Shown here: positions 35,372 to 43,340 of the stretch, piece by piece | Layout: each line of letters starts with the position of its first letter | Numbering within the stretch: position 1 is the stretch's first letter | DNA from: a virus | IMG/VR virus record: IMGVR_UViG_3300028393_000094 | Location: 1-50,335 of that record | DNA length: 50,335 bases | Strand: one strand, 5' to 3' | Made by a program: the position numbers and the translations under genes | Notes under the pieces: model-generated | What the model was told of the DNA's origin: nothing | Databases searched by the model: none | What the model saw: the letters and a program-made list of their open reading frames with translations, nothing else

Positions 35372-36356
35372 TCTATTCCAAGGCGCGGCACTGCCAGATG
35401 TAACCACAACGGTTCAGAAGCAGGATACCGCCCCCGATTACTACAACAATTACCTCCAAGATATTGCAAACTTAGGGCAGAGCGCTGTCCAACAGGGCGG
35501 TGTCGCAGGGTTTAGCCCGCTCCAACAGCAAGCCTTCCAAATGGCTCCAGACATGGCGTTTGCTGGCTCTGGGTCGCTGGGTCAAGCCAGTCAAATGCTG
35601 ACAGGCGCAGGCGGTACAGCAACCCCTGAGATTGTTGGTGGTTACATGAACCCGTACCAAGCCAATGTTGTGGACGAGATGGGTCGTTTGGTCAACCGCA
35701 ATGTAAAAGAAAATGTTTTGCCTGCACTCGGTGGCGCGGCGATTGGTTCTGGACAGTTTGGCTCACAGCGCCAGCAACAGATTACAGGAAACACGCTACG
35801 CGACATCCAAAGCGATTTGTTGGGTAAACAATACCAAGCCCTTAGCACTGGATACGATACGGCTACAAAGGCGGCGCAAGCCGATTTGACTCGGCAATTG
35901 ACGGCAGGTCAGGGTTTGGGTCAACTAGGTCAAGCACAAAATCAACTTGGTACTGGTGGCCTAAACACCCTATTTAACTTTGGTGCAAACCAACAGAAGT
36001 TAGGGCAAGCGGCGCTTGATTACCCAATGTTGCAAGCACAAAACTATGCAAAACTTTTGCCAGCGGGTACGGTGCCTATGGGTTCATTACAGCAGACGGT
36101 GGCTCCCGGCACTCAAGGGCAGTTCGGACTCAGCCCACTGACTCAAATCGGTTCTTTGGGAACAATACTCGCGTCGTTGTCTGGTAATTCTGATATATCC
36201 AAGGCTATCAAAGAAGGAATGGATGTAACGAAACCAGTAGTAGCAAAGGCAGACGGCGGTGCTGTAATGATGGCAGATGGAGGAGTACCTATGGGCGCTT
36301 CTTACCACGATGGTCAGGGTAATTTCTATGATCAACATGGCTATTTAGTGGGGTAA
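35364..36356 (+). CDS. Internal virion protein
   Basis: A 330-residue protein overlapping its predecessor by 8 bases. It is Gln/Gly/Ala/Leu-rich with long helices (GFSPLQQQAFQMAPDMAFAG; LGQAQNQLGTGGLNTLFNFG), as in ejection proteins that form a trans-envelope tube. The C-terminus carries two GG motifs (KADGGAVMMADGGVPMGA) and an aromatic/Gly tail. Part of the ejection block between tail hub and terminator. No enzymatic signature. Confidence 0.7.
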   Translation: MADLFQGAALPDVTTTVQKQDTAPDYYNNYLQDIANLGQSAVQQGGVAGFSPLQQQAFQMAPDMAFAGSGSLGQASQMLTGAGGTATPEIVGGYMNPYQANVVDEMGRLVNRNVKENVLPALGGAAIGSGQFGSQRQQQITGNTLRDIQSDLLGKQYQALSTGYDTATKAAQADLTRQLTAGQGLGQLGQAQNQLGTGGLNTLFNFGANQQKLGQAALDYPMLQAQNYAKLLPAGTVPMGSLQQTVAPGTQGQFGLSPLTQIGSLGTILASLSGNSDISKAIKEGMDVTKPVVAKADGGAVMMADGGVPMGASYHDGQGNFYDQHGYLVG

Positions 36357-36359
36357 TAA

Positions 36360-37904
36360 ATGAATGAACAACAGGGTGGTTTAAACCAAGTCTCTCAAGC
36401 GCCACCGCCTAATCAGGCTAATCAGCCTGTACAGCCTGCGCCAAAACTAGATCAGGCATCGCAGGCGGATCAAATTGCGTCTGAAAATCTATCCAACAAG
36501 GCAGGATTTGATGTTGACGCAGAGATGAGCAAATACCGTCAGGGTCAAAATATTTTGGATATGCAAATTCAAAAGATGCAAGAGGCTTTGACAAAGCGTA
36601 TGCAACCCAATCAAGGTCTGAACTATGACCCTAAATTGTTGGCATTAGGCATAGGCATGGCGCAACCGACTAAAACAGGAAACTTTTTTGAGTCGCTTGG
36701 TCAGGGAGCATCAGCCTACAACAGGGCATCGCAAGATGAGTTGACTGGTCAAAGCGAATTGATGGGTAAACAAGTTGAATTGCAAAAAGCGGTTCAAGAA
36801 GAGCGCAAACGTCGTTTGTTAGAAAGCGCGTCATCTTCTCTTTATAAAAAAGTTAAAGACCCTTATGGCGAAGAAACTTTTGTGTTTGATCCTAATGCGG
36901 CGCAACGCTTAACGCAATTGTCTGGTGACCCAAAATATGTTGCACAAATAGTAGAGCAACAAAAAAAGTCAAACATAGAGACTGCGTATCGAAATATGTT
37001 TACGCAGGTTAAAACTCCCACTAAAGAAGGTGAAGAGCCTATTACTTCTTACCAAGTAAACCCAACCGCAGTGCGGGATATTTTCCGCTTGGCGGGGCCT
37101 AAAGACGCGCTGGAGTTTATCAAGGCTATTCCAGAGATGCGCAAGGCAGGTCTGCTTGGTGACCGTTCAACCGAAGGAACGCCATTTGATGCATTAGCAA
37201 TGATGGCTCAAGACCCAGCCATTCGACAACAAGCGGTACTCGCCGCACAGAGATACAAGTCAGGACTAATAAAAGAAGAAGATGCCGACAAGTTAGCAAA
37301 TCAAATGTTAACCATGATGACCTCGCATATGGATCGTCAGTCAGCATTGGCGCAGGCGGCGGCGGTGTCATCTGTCAACCAATCTTTAGCGCAACAGCGT
37401 TTGTTTGATCAGCAACAAGCCCAAGAGACAAAGAGAAATCTTGCACAACAAACCCAAAAACAGGCTTTCGATACTGCTCAGGATGTGATCAATCAAGTTA
37501 ATTTAATTAAGAACCACCCCGGTCGCATGAACGGATTGACTACATACAATCCAGCGCAATTAGTCCGCGGCACAAATTCTTTTGACTTTATGAATGAAAT
37601 GGAAAAACTCAAGTCCCAAACATTCTTGGCTAACGTTCAATCAATGAGGGGGTTGGGTGCGCTATCTAACAAAGAAGGCGACAAAATCACGGATGCAATT
37701 GCAAAACTCAATCCCGGGATGTCCAAAAAATCCTTTGATAACTCACTTGTTGAAATTAACAAGTTTATGGTGCGTGCTCAACAACGTGCAAAAGATATTG
37801 CTGAAGGTCGTCCGCCCGTATTTGATGAGGAGCCAGCGTCGCCATCGTCTAGTGGCAAACCAAAATTTACAGTACTTGGAACTGAACCAGCAAAGGCTCC
37901 GTAA
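36360..37904 (+). CDS. Internal virion protein, Gln-rich
   Basis: A 514-residue protein. The first 50 residues are Gln/Pro/Ala-rich and disordered, then long amphipathic helices follow (SKYRQGQNILDMQIQKMQEA; ELMGKQVELQKAVQEERKRR). A domain near residues 390-490 has IKNHPGRMNGLTTYNPAQLV and FLANVQSMRGLGALSNKEGD, which recurs in phage ejection proteins. It ends in a Pro/Ser tail. It overlaps the next gene by one base (TAATG). Location and composition suggest a DNA-ejectosome component. Confidence 0.7.
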   Translation: MNEQQGGLNQVSQAPPPNQANQPVQPAPKLDQASQADQIASENLSNKAGFDVDAEMSKYRQGQNILDMQIQKMQEALTKRMQPNQGLNYDPKLLALGIGMAQPTKTGNFFESLGQGASAYNRASQDELTGQSELMGKQVELQKAVQEERKRRLLESASSSLYKKVKDPYGEETFVFDPNAAQRLTQLSGDPKYVAQIVEQQKKSNIETAYRNMFTQVKTPTKEGEEPITSYQVNPTAVRDIFRLAGPKDALEFIKAIPEMRKAGLLGDRSTEGTPFDALAMMAQDPAIRQQAVLAAQRYKSGLIKEEDADKLANQMLTMMTSHMDRQSALAQAAAVSSVNQSLAQQRLFDQQQAQETKRNLAQQTQKQAFDTAQDVINQVNLIKNHPGRMNGLTTYNPAQLVRGTNSFDFMNEMEKLKSQTFLANVQSMRGLGALSNKEGDKITDAIAKLNPGMSKKSFDNSLVEINKFMVRAQQRAKDIAEGRPPVFDEEPASPSSSGKPKFTVLGTEPAKAP

Positions 37905-39733
37905 TGTCTGATGTAATTTACAAAATCCAAGCGCCAGACGGAACGATACTGAAGATTCAAGGCCCTTCGGGGGCGACTGAGGCTGACCTCCAACAAGCGG
38001 CGGAGGAGCACTACTCTTCCATAAAGAAACAAGCCCCAGCAGAGCCTGTAAAACCACTTGTTCAAGAGCCTCCGCAAAAGGTTGCGTCACCAAACCCCTA
38101 CGCAAACCCAGACACAGTTTATGACCCTGTTAGCGGGGTTCCTATGGATTACGGTATGGGTCAACGCATGGGTGCTACGTTGATGAGCGGATCGGCTGGA
38201 ATGCTTAAGCCATTTGCTGGTGCGGCTCAGTTTCTAGGCATCAACAAACCTGCTGAAACTCTAGAAAAAGTTACTAACATGGGCGCACAAGTTGGTGGAA
38301 CGCCAGCCGAAGTTGCTGATATTGTGGGTCAAGTTGCCAGTCCTGCGCCTATGAAGATGTTTGAATTGGCAGGCAAGATTCCAAAATTTGTTCCGCAGAT
38401 TCGTGGAGCCACATCAAAAATAGGTTCTGTCTTAGATAAATCTGTATTGGCTAAGTCTGCCGCACAAGGAGCAGGTTCTGCGGCTTTTACGCCAACATCA
38501 GACACAGGAGACTATGCAGATTTCTTGACAAAGAAAGCCGAGCAGATGGGCGAGGGCGCAGTGCTTGGGGGCGTATTAGGCAAGGCGGGTCAGTTAGTTT
38601 TTGATCCCAAAGTTTCTGCTGAAATGAAGATGTTGAAAGATTTGGGAATGAAGCACTTCACGCCCGGTCAACTCGCGGGGCAAATCCCAGTGGTTGGAGG
38701 CATGATTCAAAAAGCGGAAGAAGCACTGACTAGCGCCCCATTACTTGGTTCAATCATTGGACACGGACAACGCATAGCAACCGAAGACTTCAACCGCGCT
38801 ATGGGTAATCAGGTACTAAAACCTTTGCACGAGACTTTGCCAAAAAGTGTCTCTGCTGGTCAGGACATGATCAACCATTTGTATTCAAAAATAAATGGTG
38901 CGTATAAAAGTTTAGAGCCAAAAATCTCTTTTGGTAACTTTATTGACCCTAAGACCAATTCGACAACTATCAATCGAATGATGGATTCGAGTGTCAACAT
39001 AACAAAAAATCTTGTCCCAGAAGCCGCTCAAAAAGTAGATGACGCTCTGAAGAAAACATTCTTTGAGCCACTCTTGGAAAGATATTCGCTTGATGGAAAA
39101 CAATTTCGCATTGCCGAAATGAGTTTGGGCGAGATGGCTAAGACATATATTTCAAGCGCAGACCCAATACAGCGCAGTCAAGGTTTTGCCCTGCGTGAGT
39201 TCCAAGAAGCCTTACGCAATGAATTGACCAAACAAAACCCACAAGTGGGCAAAGAACTTAGAGAGGCGCACGAGGCGTTTAAAAATTATCTTCGCGTAGA
39301 AAAAGCGGCGGCTTTGCGTGGCGCAGATGAGGCTGTATTTTCTGCCAACCAAATGCGTTCCGCGGCTGAGTCTATGGCTGGTCGTCGTGCAACTGCAAGA
39401 GGTATAGGTATGTCAGTGCCTGAGTCTCAGGCGGCGGTCTCCGTTATGGGTAAAGGACTGCCAGATAGCGGTACAGCGGCTCGTTTGCTAACTCCAGCGG
39501 CATTGGGAAAGATGCTTGGATTTGGCGCGGCGGAGGCTGGCGGACATTTTCTTACAAGCGGTGCTCCGTTAGTTGCCGCGGGCGCTATGTACAACAAACC
39601 TGCAATGCGTGGCTTGACTGCATTGGCTACAGAAAGACCAGCGCAAATGCGTGCGGTAGCAGAACCTGTGCGCGGTGGCTTGTCACAACTTGGTGGTATT
39701 TTGGCGGCTAAACGCGAACGCCAAGAAGAATAA
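37904..39733 (+). CDS. Internal virion protein, last of the structural operon
   Basis: A 609-residue protein. The first 40 residues (YKIQAPDGTILKIQGPSGAT and EADLQQAAEEHY) match a small N-terminal module found in large phage virion proteins. A hydrophobic Gly/Ala/Met-rich segment follows (about 85-110 and 200-235), and the rest is mostly helical (HFTPGQLAGQIPVVGGMIQK; QGFALREFQEALRNELTKQN). Probably inserted into or across the host envelope during ejection. Its stop is followed by two terminators, marking the end of the late operon. Confidence 0.7.
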   Translation: MSDVIYKIQAPDGTILKIQGPSGATEADLQQAAEEHYSSIKKQAPAEPVKPLVQEPPQKVASPNPYANPDTVYDPVSGVPMDYGMGQRMGATLMSGSAGMLKPFAGAAQFLGINKPAETLEKVTNMGAQVGGTPAEVADIVGQVASPAPMKMFELAGKIPKFVPQIRGATSKIGSVLDKSVLAKSAAQGAGSAAFTPTSDTGDYADFLTKKAEQMGEGAVLGGVLGKAGQLVFDPKVSAEMKMLKDLGMKHFTPGQLAGQIPVVGGMIQKAEEALTSAPLLGSIIGHGQRIATEDFNRAMGNQVLKPLHETLPKSVSAGQDMINHLYSKINGAYKSLEPKISFGNFIDPKTNSTTINRMMDSSVNITKNLVPEAAQKVDDALKKTFFEPLLERYSLDGKQFRIAEMSLGEMAKTYISSADPIQRSQGFALREFQEALRNELTKQNPQVGKELREAHEAFKNYLRVEKAAALRGADEAVFSANQMRSAAESMAGRRATARGIGMSVPESQAAVSVMGKGLPDSGTAARLLTPAALGKMLGFGAAEAGGHFLTSGAPLVAAGAMYNKPAMRGLTALATERPAQMRAVAEPVRGGLSQLGGILAAKRERQEE

Positions 39734-39781
39734 GGAGCAGTTGCCACTCTCCTTTTTGCCCCCTTTTCAGGGGGCTTTTTT
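39733..39781 (+). terminator. Tandem terminators ending the late operon
   Basis: The first hairpin pairs AGGAG (39733-39737) with CTCCT (39749-39753) and runs into five T. The second is stronger: GCCCCC (39758-39763) with GGGGGC (39770-39775), a six-base TTTTCA loop and six T. The last T-run overlaps the stop codon of the converging minus-strand gene. On the minus strand the same hairpin lacks a U-run. Confidence 0.93.
39741..39757. repeat. 17-bp direct repeat, copy 1
   Basis: These 17 bases are identical to 40892-40908, where on the minus strand they form the ribosome-binding leader of the exonuclease gene. Here the copy lies beyond the last gene of that operon, with no reading frame attached. 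It may be a relic of a deleted gene or of a recombination junction. Confidence 0.8.
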
Positions 39782-39962
39782 ATGCGTTTCCTGCTGTCAT
39801 CATTAACAGCATTTGAGTCTGTAGGAAGTTATGCTCGGCATCTTCGACACCGTCGTCAAAGCCTTTCATATACGCTTCCAACAGAGCCTTTTCTATTTCG
39901 GCTTCTGATTTGCCAACGAGCGAGCCACCTCTGAATTCATGTCGTTCACAATTTGTATGCAT
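39780..39962 (-). CDS. Small helical protein, end of minus-strand operon
   Basis: A 60-residue frame with the only available ATG at 39962, which lies 70 bases inside the preceding gene. The first 17 residues are unremarkable; the remainder is a convincing helix (KSEAEIEKALLEAYMKGFDD then GVEDAEHNFLQTQMLLMMTA). Small proteins with EAYMKGFDDGVEDAE-like sequence are common in phage early regions. Function unknown. The long overlap leaves the exact start uncertain. Confidence 0.55.
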   Translation of the reverse strand: MHTNCERHEFRGGSLVGKSEAEIEKALLEAYMKGFDDGVEDAEHNFLQTQMLLMMTAGNA

Positions 39963-40114
39963 CTCTGGTGTTCCCTTCCAGCAATGATGGGTTGAAGGTA
40001 TGCCTCCAGTTTATGTGCAAACTGGACGATGTCTACCTCGTCGGCAATGAGCGCATTTGGCTCGTGCAGATCACAGTAAAAAAAGATTTGTTTGACTTCT
40101 TCTTCGCTTAACAT
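39893..40114 (-). CDS. Small early protein
   Basis: A 73-residue protein on the minus strand, starting MLSEEEVKQIFFYCDLHEPN, with a helical middle (VQFAHKLEAYLQPIIAGREH) and a basic end. A ribosome site (AATGAGGAAA on the coding strand) lies upstream. It is between the exonuclease gene and the last operon gene. I recognise no family. The operon position next to recombination functions suggests an early regulatory or DNA-metabolism role. Confidence 0.65.
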   Translation of the reverse strand: MLSEEEVKQIFFYCDLHEPNALIADEVDIVQFAHKLEAYLQPIIAGREHQRCIQIVNDMNSEVARSLANQKPK

Positions 40115-40121
40115 GGTTTCC

Positions 40122-40892
40122 TCATTGGTGTTGATTTTTTAATTGCCAGAACGACAGGAGGTGCATAAACATCTCCCAGCCACGATTTAAATCCTCAGCC
40201 TGCCATTCTTTTACAACGACTAGATTGGGGACGCTACGAGACACAAACACGTTTGCACAACGTGCGTGCGGTATGCCTAGACCAACTCGATATGCCGAGA
40301 GTTGCATAAGGTGCTCGTCATAGGCATCGACCTTTGCGGGGTCGCTAAACTCTTTGGTCTTGATGTCAATGACCGCGTTAAAGGTTCCAGCGCAAAATAA
40401 ATCGCACTTACCTCCAAAACCTGCCTCATGTGCAAATGCACGTTCGGAAATCCAGACGGCTTCTCCGAAGTGATCTGTGATGGCTTTGACGCAGGCGCTA
40501 ACACTCTCTTGGTGTTTTCCTGTTGGTCTATCTTCATAATGTCCTTGAATAGATGCATGGATATCAGTTCCAGCATCCGCCGCCGAACGACCCTGTTCTT
40601 TGGAATCGTTGATGATTCGGTCGATGTATTCCTTTTCAGGTTCGTCGGGGCGGCGTGGAAGGGTTAGCGCCGCATACAGCACCTGTTGTTGCATCCAAGC
40701 AAGCAGGGCTGGTTTAGCGGCGACATTGAGAACCGTAGTTACCGAGGGTACAAGGTTCATTGTACGGGCATCACGCAAGGTTGTAGCCCTTTGTCCGCCC
40801 TTTTTAGCCTCTACGGTATACATAGGCGCACCGTCACGGGTGTACCAGTGATTGCTTTCGCTGGCGCGAGTTGTTGAAACAGTTAAAGTCAT
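40122..40892 (-). CDS. PD-(D/E)XK exonuclease (RecB/Cas4-like fold)
   Basis: The start is ATG at 40892, chosen over an in-frame GTG six bases upstream because AAGGAG sits 7 bases before the ATG. The 256-residue product has H112 in GTDIHASIQGHYE, E150, D164 in GFGGKCDLF, D176 and K178 in AVIDIKTKE, and Q197/Y201 in LMQLSAYRVG. This is the full active-site pattern of PDDEXK exonucleases of the RecB/Cas4 group. It probably resects DNA ends in phage recombination or replication, together with the SSB-like protein encoded just upstream. No iron-sulphur cysteine cluster is evident. Confidence 0.85.
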   Translation of the reverse strand: MTLTVSTTRASESNHWYTRDGAPMYTVEAKKGGQRATTLRDARTMNLVPSVTTVLNVAAKPALLAWMQQQVLYAALTLPRRPDEPEKEYIDRIINDSKEQGRSAADAGTDIHASIQGHYEDRPTGKHQESVSACVKAITDHFGEAVWISERAFAHEAGFGGKCDLFCAGTFNAVIDIKTKEFSDPAKVDAYDEHLMQLSAYRVGLGIPHARCANVFVSRSVPNLVVVKEWQAEDLNRGWEMFMHLLSFWQLKNQHQ

Positions 40893-40908
40893 TGCCACTC
40901 TCCTTTTT
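40892..40908. repeat. 17-bp direct repeat, copy 2 (exonuclease leader)
   Basis: Identical to 39741-39757. On the minus strand it reads as a Shine-Dalgarno leader (AAAAAGGAGAGTGGCAA) directly before the exonuclease start codon. Confidence 0.8.
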
Positions 40909-40910
40909 AA

Positions 40911-41567
40911 TTAAAACGGGATGTCATCATCCATCTCTTCAAACCCTTTTTTGGGGGCAGTGACAGGGTTGAAGGATTGTGAGTTACTAAAACGCTCTTT
41001 CCATTCGGGCGTTGCTTGTAACTTCTCTTTCATCTTGTTGCTGAAAGTCTCAAACAATTCCATGTTTGGGTCTTCCATGTCAAAAATTGTTAGTTCGTTA
41101 TGAGGGTCAGGCAAACCAGCCTTTTTCATTTGTGATGACACTGGGTTAATGCTAGAGATGTTGGTGTACTCGTTGCCATCGTTGCCAACTTCTTTGACTA
41201 CAGACAACAAAGCCCAAGCGCCCAATACATTCTTGAGTTCAAACCCATTGAGTTCTTCTTGGGTAAATGCCCGTGAGCGCCAGTTCTCAAGTTCTTGACG
41301 CAAGATGGCGTTTTCGCCAAGGCTGGCTGTAAAGGTCTTGCTGATGGACAAGGGTTCGCCTTTGTCGGTGGTCAGCGCGTGACCACTAGCATCCTCGCTA
41401 TGAACTTCAAACTGCAACATAACCTTGGGTTGTTGCTTGGTAGCGCCCTTCCAAGTGGTGATTTGAGTACCCATGTCGATGACGCGGTAGCAACGCGCGA
41501 GGTGCATCCCCGGCGGTACTTGTTTAAAAGTGGATACCCCACCTGATGCTTTCACTGTTAATCCCAT
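40911..41567 (-). CDS. Single-stranded DNA-binding-like protein
   Basis: The start at ATG 41567 follows CAGGAGCG; further upstream the frame is open but lacks a ribosome site. The 218-residue product has a beta-rich N-terminal half (GMHLARCYRVIDMGTQITTW; PKVMLQFEVHSEDASGHALT) compatible with an OB-like fold. It ends MDDDIPF, the classical acidic SSB tip that recruits partner enzymes. It is located immediately upstream of the exonuclease gene. Comparable phage proteins are annotated as ssDNA-binding or recombination accessory proteins. Confidence 0.78.
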   Translation of the reverse strand: MGLTVKASGGVSTFKQVPPGMHLARCYRVIDMGTQITTWKGATKQQPKVMLQFEVHSEDASGHALTTDKGEPLSISKTFTASLGENAILRQELENWRSRAFTQEELNGFELKNVLGAWALLSVVKEVGNDGNEYTNISSINPVSSQMKKAGLPDPHNELTIFDMEDPNMELFETFSNKMKEKLQATPEWKERFSNSQSFNPVTAPKKGFEEMDDDIPF

Positions 41568-41749
41568 GATTCGCTCCTGATTGATAAAGTTTCTAAAGTC
41601 ACAATTGGACGTTTTGGCACACCGCATTCACTGCGAATGATGCTCCAGTCGTCCCCACTAGCAACGCCCGCCTCAGCCCTTTCCAGAGCCTCCTCAAGCA
41701 TTTGCATTCTTTCCAACATTAGTTGGTGCATTTCTTCTTCACTGTTCAT
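41558..41749 (-). CDS. Small helical early protein
   Basis: First gene of the minus-strand operon; 63 residues, overlapping the SSB-like gene by 10 bases. The N-terminal 30 residues form a strongly charged coiled coil (EEEMHQLMLERMQMLEEALE) followed by a compact end (SIIRSECGVPKRPIVTLETL). Possibly a regulator or partner of the SSB-like protein. No domain recognised. Confidence 0.65.
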   Translation of the reverse strand: MNSEEEMHQLMLERMQMLEEALERAEAGVASGDDWSIIRSECGVPKRPIVTLETLSIRSESWD

Positions 41750-41763
41750 AGTTCACTTTTGAG

Positions 41764-41792
41764 TTAAACACGCCTAAGTGTATCATGTTTAA
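41764..41792. promoter_or_regulatory. Candidate operator: perfect 7-bp inverted repeat
   Basis: TTAAACA (41764-41770) and TGTTTAA (41786-41792) face each other with 15 bases between them, centres 22 bases apart (two helical turns). Inside the spacer ACAC and GTGT form a second weak dyad. The site lies between the minus-strand operon and the Cro-like HTH gene, where a repressor dimer would sit. Confidence 0.55.
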
Positions 41793-41799
41793 TCTGTAG

Positions 41800-41828
41800 T
41801 TGCACAATTATTTTTTCTGGTGTAAGAT
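41800..41828 (+). promoter_or_regulatory. Sigma-70-type promoter for the rightward early operon
   Basis: TTGCAC (41800-41805) and TAAGAT (41823-41828) are separated by exactly 17 bases. This would start transcription about 15-20 bases before the HTH gene. On the opposite strand TTGTGC overlaps the same -35 region and may serve the minus-strand operon with a less clear -10 (TACACT), so the two promoters are back to back. Confidence 0.7.
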
Positions 41829-41852
41829 GCAGTTAACCAAAAAGGAAATAAG

Positions 41853-42065
41853 ATGACGTTACAAGAATTTTTTAAAGACAAACCAAGAGGCTCAATGATT
41901 GCTATGGCTCGTAAGTTGGGTATTAGCAAGACTTGGTTTTCATTGATTGTTACGGGGCGACAACTGCCTAGCCCCGAACTGGCTCGTGACATCGAGTTGA
42001 GCACAGGCAGAAAAGTGAAGAGGGCGGAACTCCGACCCGACATATTTGGAAAGACAGCGAAATGA
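41853..42065 (+). CDS. Cro/YdaS-like helix-turn-helix regulator
   Basis: A 70-residue DNA-binding protein with an HTH at about residues 13-40 (SMIAMARKLGISKTWFSLIV, then TGRQLPSPELARDIEL), as in Cro, YdaS and related one-domain repressors. It is encoded first in the rightward operon, behind a sigma-70 promoter and next to a candidate operator, so it probably regulates both divergent units. The stop overlaps the start of the replication gene (ATGA). No partner CI-type repressor or integrase was found, so a temperate switch is unproven. Confidence 0.8.
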   Translation: MTLQEFFKDKPRGSMIAMARKLGISKTWFSLIVTGRQLPSPELARDIELSTGRKVKRAELRPDIFGKTAK

Positions 42066-42814
42066 TATGGTACAAATTCCACATAGGCGACTACATCTCA
42101 CACACCATGCACTTAGACGATGCCGAAGACTTGGCATACCGTCGATTGTTGGATTGGTACTACATGAGCGAAAAACCATTGCCATTAGACATTGCGTTAG
42201 TTTCTAGACGCATACGACTTGATGAGGATGTGGTGGCTCCAGTGTTAGCAGAATTTTTTGTAAAGACTAAAGACGGTTATATCAACCCACGAGCAGATAA
42301 GGAAATATTTGCTTACAACGTGCGTGTGGAATTAAATAGAAAGTCTGCAAAATTGGGCGGTAGACCTAAAACCATTGAGGTTCCTAAAGAAGAACCATTA
42401 AGCCCCCCCAAACAGAACAGATACAGAACAGATACAGAACAGAATATAAATACAGATGCTAACGCATCTTTGTCGGGAACTCCGTTCCCTCCTTGTCCCC
42501 ACAAAGCGTTATTAAAACTTTATCAAAAGCATTTGCCTCATCTCACTCAGCCAAGGGTATGGGAAGGCTCTAGGCAGTCCAGCATGAAGTCCAGATGGAT
42601 TCAGGCAAGTAAGCCATCGGAGTATTCGCCCAAGGGGTATGACACATTGGAAGATGGGTTGACGTGGTGGGATTCTTTTTTTGGATACATTGCTAACGAC
42701 ACAAGTCTTGCAAAAGGTTTTGAGACTAATGGCAGGACGTGGCAACCTGATTTGGTGTGGATAGTTAACGCAACAAATTTTGCAAAAATTATTGATGGGA
42801 AATATACAAAATGA
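42062..42814 (+). CDS. Replication protein with DUF1376 domain (O-like)
   Basis: The N-terminal 90 residues are the DUF1376/YdaU domain: WYKFHIGDYISHTMHLDDAE, then DLAYRRLLDWYYMSEKPLPL and VSRRIRLDEDVVAPVLAEFF. A polar linker follows (about 100-150, rich in Lys, Pro, Thr, Asn), then a C-terminal domain with KALLKLYQKHLPHLTQPRVW. The phage O-like arrangement (DNA-binding domain, linker containing the origin, helicase-recruiting end) is suggested by direct repeats inside the linker coding region. No helicase or polymerase gene is visible, so host replication enzymes must be recruited. Confidence 0.75.
   Translation: MIWYKFHIGDYISHTMHLDDAEDLAYRRLLDWYYMSEKPLPLDIALVSRRIRLDEDVVAPVLAEFFVKTKDGYINPRADKEIFAYNVRVELNRKSAKLGGRPKTIEVPKEEPLSPPKQNRYRTDTEQNINTDANASLSGTPFPPCPHKALLKLYQKHLPHLTQPRVWEGSRQSSMKSRWIQASKPSEYSPKGYDTLEDGLTWWDSFFGYIANDTSLAKGFETNGRTWQPDLVWIVNATNFAKIIDGKYTK
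42414..42446. repeat. 11-bp iterons inside the replication gene (candidate origin)
   Basis: AGAACAGATAC is repeated at 42414-42424 and 42425-42435, with a partial third copy at 42436-42446, followed by AT-rich AATATAAATAC. Eleven bases is about one helical turn and is not a multiple of three, so the repeat is kept at DNA level and not as a protein repeat. Lambda-type origins lie at the corresponding place inside the O gene. Confidence 0.6.
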
Positions 42815-43053
42815 CATTTGCCAAACCAGAAAGAAAGAATGATTTTGTGGATGTGGATGCGATGCTGTACTGCACGCACCCCGGTTGCACCAAGCGGTGG
42901 TCAGTGATGATGGAAAGACGGCTATGCAGTTATCACGCATGGAGCGAAGACAAGCCCTCTTACCCTCCTGCCAAGCCAATGGAAAAACTTATTGACAAGT
43001 TGACCGACAAGCCAATCCCCAAAAGTTATTACGAAAGAGATGAGGATTTTTAA
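42811..43053 (+). CDS. Small zinc-binding protein
   Basis: An 80-residue protein overlapping the replication gene by four bases. Four potential zinc ligands are C21, C26 (CTHPGC), C39 and H42 (RLCSYHAW). The C-terminal half is Lys/Pro-rich. The compact zinc module after a DUF1376 protein suggests help in origin opening or helicase loading, but this is only contextual. The stop forms TAATG with the next gene. Confidence 0.7.
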   Translation: MTFAKPERKNDFVDVDAMLYCTHPGCTKRWSVMMERRLCSYHAWSEDKPSYPPAKPMEKLIDKLTDKPIPKSYYERDEDF

Positions 43054-43340
43054 TGGATAAACAACAAGCCCATGAACTACTTGATGCAAGAAAACGAGGA
43101 CTTGCAGTCCTACCTAGCGCGATTGATCAAGCACTATTCCTCACAGGAGACCTTAGAAGAAATGCGTTGGAGTTTGGCGCAGGAATGGATAAATCGTTAC
43201 AACATACAAGTTCAACAGGTTGGCAAAGTAAAGGCAAAGACTTGGTGGCTAACACAGGTAGATTTTATGGAAGCCAAGCGTGGTTTGATATTCGTAACGG
43301 ACTTAAGAAAACGAATGAACAAATTGAGAACCAAACATGA
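43053..43340 (+). CDS. Small early protein (overlapping-frame pair, A)
   Basis: A start inside TAATG and a stop inside ATGA of the RusA gene give 95 residues. The N-terminal 35 residues (MDKQQAHELLDARKRGLAVL, then PSAIDQALFLTGDL) have the conserved-looking pattern of a small phage family. The rest, from about residue 36, is less convincing. An alternative frame over the same bases (43072-43344) gives another good-looking protein. One may be real alone, both may be translated, or a frameshift joins them. Confidence 0.55.
   Translation: MDKQQAHELLDARKRGLAVLPSAIDQALFLTGDLRRNALEFGAGMDKSLQHTSSTGWQSKGKDLVANTGRFYGSQAWFDIRNGLKKTNEQIENQT

Noticed and set aside
41853-42065. Antitoxin of a YdaS-YdaT toxin pair
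   Set aside because: The HTH is YdaS-like, but the neighbour is a DUF1376 replication protein and no toxin candidate is adjacent.
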